Positions 60,888 through 64,000 of a stretch of 64,000 nucleotides of DNA are shown one piece after another. The translations under genes and the position numbers were made by a program. Every line of letters begins with the position of its first letter. Position 1 is the stretch's first letter. The stretch is taken from the NCBI GenBank assembly GCA_021769525.1, contig JAETSQ010000005.1:1-64000 (forward strand), in the 5' to 3' direction. This stretch comes from Oscillospiraceae bacterium. Lineage in GTDB: Bacteria > Bacillota > Clostridia > Oscillospirales > Ruminococcaceae. The notes beneath the pieces were generated by a model that saw only the letters and a program-made list of their open reading frames with translations, ran no database searches and was not told the origin of the DNA.

Positions 60888-61043
60888 ATGACCATCAAGA
60901 CTGTTGTATCCGCCGGAAAGATCGGGGAGGGTGTTAAGTTCGAGCGTATCCGCCGCATCACCGGGTATCTGGTAGGCACCACCGACCGCTTCAACAACGC
61001 CAAGCGGGCGGAGGAAAAGGACCGGGTAAAACATGGCATCTGA
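60888..61043 (+). CDS. Stand-alone glycyl-radical domain of NrdD (51 aa)
   Basis: A 51-residue protein, too short for standard gene-length cut-offs. After MTIKTVVSAGKI it reads GEGVKFERIRRITGYLVG and then TTDRFNNAKRAEEKDRVKHG. This is the C-terminal glycyl-radical segment of class III ribonucleotide reductases, with the radical Gly in RRITGYLVG. The large chain upstream ends before this motif. A good RBS (AGAAGGAG) precedes the ATG, and the 3' end overlaps nrdG by 11 bases, so it is a designed part of the operon. It probably assembles with NrdD and is activated by NrdG. A 'spare part' role like that of YfiD/GrcA for pyruvate formate-lyase is an alternative. Confidence 0.85.
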   Translation: MTIKTVVSAGKIGEGVKFERIRRITGYLVGTTDRFNNAKRAEEKDRVKHGI

Positions 61044-61518
61044 TCTTTGGATCAGCGGGATCGAACCGGAGTCCATCGTTGATGGGCCCGGTTTCCGCTA
61101 TGTCATCTTTACCCAGGGTTGCCCCCACCACTGCCCCGGCTGCCACAATCCTCAGACCCACCCCTTTACAGGGGGAAAAAAGGCGGACATTCCGGCCATC
61201 CTCCGGGAGATCGGGGAGGATCCCATCCTTCAGGGGGTGACCTTTTCCGGAGGGGAGCCCTTCTGCCAGCCGGAGCCCCTCTGCGAGATCGCCCGCGGGG
61301 TGAAGGCCATGGGGAAGGACGTCACCGCCTTTTCCGGCTACACCCTGGAGCAGCTGGTGGAAAAGGGCAAGGAGGAGCCCGCCGTCCTGGAGCTACTGCG
61401 CCTCTGCGACCTTCTCATCGATGGGCCCTACATCGAGGCGCAGCGGGACCTGACCCTCCGGTACCGGGGGAGCCGGAACCAGCGCCTCATCTACGATCCC
61501 GGCAAGGAGATCGGATAA
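61033..61518 (+). CDS. nrdG: Anaerobic ribonucleotide reductase activating protein
   Basis: A 161-residue radical SAM enzyme that makes the glycyl radical on NrdD. FTQGCPHHCPGCHNPQTHPF holds the CxxxCxxC motif for the [4Fe-4S] cluster (near 31-38). VTFSGGEPFCQPEPL is the SAM-binding GGE motif. LLIDGPYIEAQRDLTLRYRG followed by SRNQR near the end is the NrdG signature. It starts within the small radical-domain gene, so the two are translated together. That supports the small protein being the substrate of NrdG. Length is normal. Confidence 0.95.
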   Translation: MASDLWISGIEPESIVDGPGFRYVIFTQGCPHHCPGCHNPQTHPFTGGKKADIPAILREIGEDPILQGVTFSGGEPFCQPEPLCEIARGVKAMGKDVTAFSGYTLEQLVEKGKEEPAVLELLRLCDLLIDGPYIEAQRDLTLRYRGSRNQRLIYDPGKEIG

Positions 61519-61542
61519 AAAATCGCAAAGGAGCGGGTGCCC

Positions 61543-62394
61543 GTGGGATTTTTAGGCGACCTTTTCGGCAAGAAAAAGAACACCGCAAAGGACGGCAATA
61601 CCACCGTTCCGGAGAACGCCTCCGGCAGCAGCGGGGAGGAAAAGGACCGGACCGGCGGCTTTGTGGGCTTCGTCCTCTTAAAGGAAGCGAAGTGGGACAA
61701 GGCGGAGATCTTCCGGACCCTGCGGGAGACCTGGGGCATCACCCCCGACCCGGTGGGGGAGGACCAGGAGAAGGAAGAGGACACCATGGCGGTGTTCTGG
61801 GTGGGCGGCATCATGTGCGCCCTCTCCCTGATGCCCGCCCCGGTGCCGAACGGGGAGGCGGAGCACTATGCCGCCGCCAACTTCTTCTGGAAGGAGGCGG
61901 TGGAGGTGACGAAGACCCACACCGCCCACATCCTGGTGAGCGTTCTGGGGAACAAGAAGGACCCGGTAGGGGCGGGGAAGCTCTTCACCGCCATCACCGC
62001 CAGCTGCCTGACCCAGCCGGAAGCCCTGGGCGTCTACACCTCCGGCACCGTCCTGGCTCCGGACTACTATCTGCGGGTGGCCGGGGACATGAAGAACGGG
62101 GATCTGCCGGTGATGGACTGGATCTACGTGGGCATCTACCGGGGGAAGAAGGGGATCTGCGGCTACACCTACGGCCTTGCCACCTTCGGCCGGGAGGAGA
62201 TGGAGATCCTGGACAGCTCCCACCAGGCCGGCGACATCTTCGAGTTTCTGTACGACCTGTGCGTTTATATGCTGAAATCGGACGCCTATATCCGGGACGG
62301 GGAGACGGTGGGCCATTCGGAGGAGGAAAAGCTCCCGGTCACCCGCTCCAAGGGGGTCTCCCTGGAGGGCATGACCCTGAAGATCCAATATTGA
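61543..62394 (+). CDS. DUF4261-like protein, first paralogue
   Basis: A 283-residue soluble protein. The N-terminus MGFLGDLFGKKK is followed by a Ser/Gly/Glu linker to about residue 35. The body has FWVGGIMCALSLMPAPVPNG, TKTHTAHILVSVLGNKKDPV and SCLTQPEALGVYTSGTVLAP. I assign DUF4261 from this pattern, with moderate confidence. Function is unknown. GTG at 61543 is better spaced from AAAGGAG than the GTG at 61537. It follows nrdG by 24 bases and a paralogue follows it, so both may belong to the nrd transcript. Confidence 0.65.
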   Translation: MGFLGDLFGKKKNTAKDGNTTVPENASGSSGEEKDRTGGFVGFVLLKEAKWDKAEIFRTLRETWGITPDPVGEDQEKEEDTMAVFWVGGIMCALSLMPAPVPNGEAEHYAAANFFWKEAVEVTKTHTAHILVSVLGNKKDPVGAGKLFTAITASCLTQPEALGVYTSGTVLAPDYYLRVAGDMKNGDLPVMDWIYVGIYRGKKGICGYTYGLATFGREEMEILDSSHQAGDIFEFLYDLCVYMLKSDAYIRDGETVGHSEEEKLPVTRSKGVSLEGMTLKIQY

Positions 62395-62407
62395 GGAGGA
62401 CATCGGC

Positions 62408-63415
62408 ATGGGTTTTCTGAACGGACTTTTTGGTAAGAAAGAGCAGCCCGCCCCCCAGGAAGAGCGGACCGAGACCGCCGCCGGCGGGGAAGCCGCCGGA
62501 GAGAGGGAGCAGGTATTCCGGCAGGAGCGGGAGGGGGAAGCCCCGGATTTCCACAAGCTCTTTTGGATCAACCTCCTGTTCCGGGAGAAGCCGGAGCGTC
62601 CCGCCCCGGAGGCCTTTGCCGGGAAGCTGGGGGAGAAGCTGAGGTGCGCCATCGATACCGTCACCCAGAAGGAGGACGGCATCTACAGCTTTGCGGCCAT
62701 GGGGCTGCCGGTGGAATATGAAGGCGGGAAGAAGGTCCCGGCCCAGGTGCTGATGGCCCCGCCGAACTCCTTTGAGCCGGAAAAGATCGACGCCTTCCAG
62801 CGCAGCCAGCTTTGGGATGTCCGGGACGGCGCGGCGCTTTTGGACAGTTGCAAATACACTGTGATGCTCAGCGATTTTATGGCCTCCGGCCTGCCCTACC
62901 CGGAGCGGGCGCGGCTCCTCACCGCCTGGCTGGAGACCGCCCTGGAGCTGTTCCCCGGCTGCACGGCGGTCTGGACCCCCTCCGCCGGCAAGCTCCTGGA
63001 CCGGGAGCGGGCGGTGAACAATCCCCTCAGCGGGGAGAGCCGCTTTATGTGGTACGGGGTGAATGTGCGATTCTTCAACATCCAGGGCAGCGACGAAAAG
63101 GTGATGGACACCCTCGGCCTTTACGCCCTGGGCCTGCCGGATGTTCAGCTCCACTTCCGGGGCCTGGACCCCGATCCGGTGTCCAACTACCTCTACAATG
63201 TGGGCCAGTACCTCTACGACAACGACGTTCCCATCAAGCCGGGGGAGACGGTGGACGGGGTGAACGCCCAGGGGAAGATCGACCAGGGCATCCAGTGGGA
63301 ATGCCGGTACGAGCAGGCGCTCATCCAGCCGATGCGCACCGTCATGGACATCTGCCCCGGATCCTTTGCCGCCGGAAGACGGCAGGGGAACGGCAACAAG
63401 GGGAACAAGAAGTAA
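62408..63415 (+). CDS. DUF4261-like protein, second paralogue
   Basis: A 335-residue soluble protein. The N-terminus MGFLNGLFGKKEQPAPQEE resembles that of the preceding protein and is followed by a Glu-rich linker. The core has SCKYTVMLSDFMASGLPYPE, LELFPGCTAVWTPSAGKLLD and RFFNIQGSDEKVMDTLGLYA, again like DUF4261. The last 15 residues are Gly/Asn/Lys-rich. The RBS is TGAGGAGG, 13 bases after the paralogue's stop. The two are probably an old tandem duplication, as sequence identity is low. Function is unknown. Confidence 0.65.
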   Translation: MGFLNGLFGKKEQPAPQEERTETAAGGEAAGEREQVFRQEREGEAPDFHKLFWINLLFREKPERPAPEAFAGKLGEKLRCAIDTVTQKEDGIYSFAAMGLPVEYEGGKKVPAQVLMAPPNSFEPEKIDAFQRSQLWDVRDGAALLDSCKYTVMLSDFMASGLPYPERARLLTAWLETALELFPGCTAVWTPSAGKLLDRERAVNNPLSGESRFMWYGVNVRFFNIQGSDEKVMDTLGLYALGLPDVQLHFRGLDPDPVSNYLYNVGQYLYDNDVPIKPGETVDGVNAQGKIDQGIQWECRYEQALIQPMRTVMDICPGSFAAGRRQGNGNKGNKK

Positions 63416-63464
63416 AGGGGGCCGAAGGCAAAAGTCCGGCCCATCCGGCGGATGCCCGCAAAAT

Positions 63465-63499
63465 GAAAAAGCAGCTGGTTTTTCTCCAGCTGCTTTTTG
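63465..63499. terminator. Bidirectional terminator between converging genes
   Basis: AAAAAGCAGCTGG (63466-63478) pairs perfectly with CCAGCTGCTTTTT (63486-63498). It serves the DUF4261 gene on the plus strand and can serve htpG on the minus strand. Confidence 0.85.
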
Positions 63500-63536
63500 C
63501 TTTTCGGGTCAGGTGGTCAATTCGCTTTTCCTTTTG

Positions 63537-63593
63537 CTTCTTTTCCTTTTCCCGTGAAAAGGAAAAGAAGTGGGGGCCGGGGCAACGCCCCGG
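63537..63593. repeat. Dispersed two-hairpin repeat, copy E
   Basis: CTTCTTTTCCTTTT (63537-63550) pairs with AAAAGGAAAAGAAG (63557-63570). TGGGGG and a GC hairpin, CCGGGGC (63577-63583) with GCCCCGG (63587-63593), follow. AAAAGAAGTGGGGGC is identical in copy C. It lies just beyond the htpG stop codon. Confidence 0.7.
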
Positions 63594-63602
63594 ATCGGCG
63601 GC

Positions 63603-64000
63603 TCACCGGCTCAGCAGGTCGGAAAGGGCGGCGGAGAAGGCCACCGGGTCGTCCACCGGGATGCCCTCCAGCAGCTGGGCCTGGGCGTAGAGCAGCTGGG
63701 CGTAGGTGCCCACCAGCTCCTTCTCCCCGGCCTGGTACAGCCCCTGGAGCTTCTGGAAGACGGGATGCCCGCCGTTGAGCTCCAGCACCCGCTCCGCCTT
63801 CACCTTCTGGTCGCCGGGCACCTGCATCTGGGCAAAGACCTTCTCCATCTCCAGGGTGATGCCCCCATCGGTGGTGAGGCAGACGGGGCCGCTCTTGAGG
63901 CGGGCGGAGAGCCGGACCTCCTTCACCTTCTCCCCCAGGGCCTCCTTCATGCAGCCCAGGAGGTCCTTTTCCTTGTCGCTCTGCTCCTTCACCTGGTCCT
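63603..64000 (-). CDS. htpG: Chaperone HtpG (Hsp90), C-terminal fragment (5' end outside window)
   Basis: The frame runs off the right edge of the window; about 132 C-terminal residues are visible on the minus strand. DLLGCMKEALGEKVKEVRLS, ARLKSGPVCLTTDGGITLEM and VLELNGGHPVFQKLQGLYQA fit the C-terminal dimerisation domain of bacterial Hsp90. HtpG is an ATP-dependent chaperone dimer. The protein ends PVAFSAALSDLLSR. The stop codon is followed by repeat copy E and a bidirectional terminator. Confidence 0.9.
   Translation of the reverse strand, partial: DQVKEQSDKEKDLLGCMKEALGEKVKEVRLSARLKSGPVCLTTDGGITLEMEKVFAQMQVPGDQKVKAERVLELNGGHPVFQKLQGLYQAGEKELVGTYAQLLYAQAQLLEGIPVDDPVAFSAALSDLLSR

Noticed and set aside
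61119-62420. 433-residue frame overlapping nrdG and the first DUF4261 gene
   Set aside because: Gly/Arg/Pro-rich shadow frame with no RBS; nrdG and the DUF4261 gene explain the region.

Overview
This 64 kb window is chromosomal DNA of high GC content from a Gram-positive anaerobe of the class Clostridia. It most resembles the Oscillospiraceae (Flavonifractor/Oscillibacter-like bacteria). That placement is an inference from gene content, gene order and codon use, not from a search. Supporting signs are flagellin, BofA with a DUF2508 gene (sporulation), a T-box leader, a CIRCE/HrcA site, an oxygen-sensitive class III ribonucleotide reductase, mini-RNase III and the rbgA-rnhB-yraN order. Nearly all genes lie on the + strand with typical RBSs. 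I see no rRNA, tRNA, CRISPR array, insertion sequence or prophage.

Layout. 1-1.2 kb: flagellin 3' end, a small type I toxin-antitoxin locus and an XRE regulator. 1.2-5.1 kb: a hybrid sensor kinase coupled to an orphan solute-binding lipoprotein. 5.1-7.9 kb: rpsO-pnp. 8-9 kb: a lipoprotein barnase with its barstar. 9.2-13.5 kb: a CNNM/HlyC-type membrane protein, proB-proA and an unknown anchored protein. 13.5-14.1 kb (- strand): bofA and DUF2508. 14.2-18.2 kb: a T-box leader, an acyl-CoA ligase/GNAT fusion and a shortened membrane-pyrophosphatase-like protein. 18.2-20.9 kb: HrcA-controlled clpB. 21-22.3 kb (- strand): a cation/proton antiporter. 22.5-30.8 kb: rplU-rpmA, obgE, mrnC, YitT, YfhO, a Fur-family regulator, an HD phosphohydrolase and AlaX.

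31-39.3 kb: an Opp/Dpp-type ABC importer followed by a beta-propeller glycosidase-like protein and a YhcH protein. This suggests glycan rather than peptide import. 39.5-47.8 kb: a HAD phosphatase, rplS-lepB-rbgA-rnhB-yraN, a 35-residue membrane peptide, an M19 dipeptidase, thrC and small unknowns. 47.8-55.8 kb: the protein quality-control block tig-clpP-clpX-lon, then engB and lysA. 56-58.1 kb: a 2-hydroxyacid dehydrogenase with an aminotransferase. 58.2-63.4 kb: an NrdR-controlled anaerobic ribonucleotide reductase operon, then two DUF4261-like paralogues. 63.6-64 kb (- strand): htpG 3' end.

The most interesting observation is that the ribonucleotide reductase appears to be split. The 785-residue NrdD ends after its zinc site without a glycyl-radical motif. 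A separate 51-residue gene between nrdD and nrdG carries that motif (RRITGYLVG). Other items worth a second look are the catalytically stripped H+-pyrophosphatase-like protein, the T-box-controlled ligase/GNAT fusion, the membrane-tethered barnase with barstar, the type I toxin-antitoxin locus, and a dispersed two-hairpin repeat family at gene ends.
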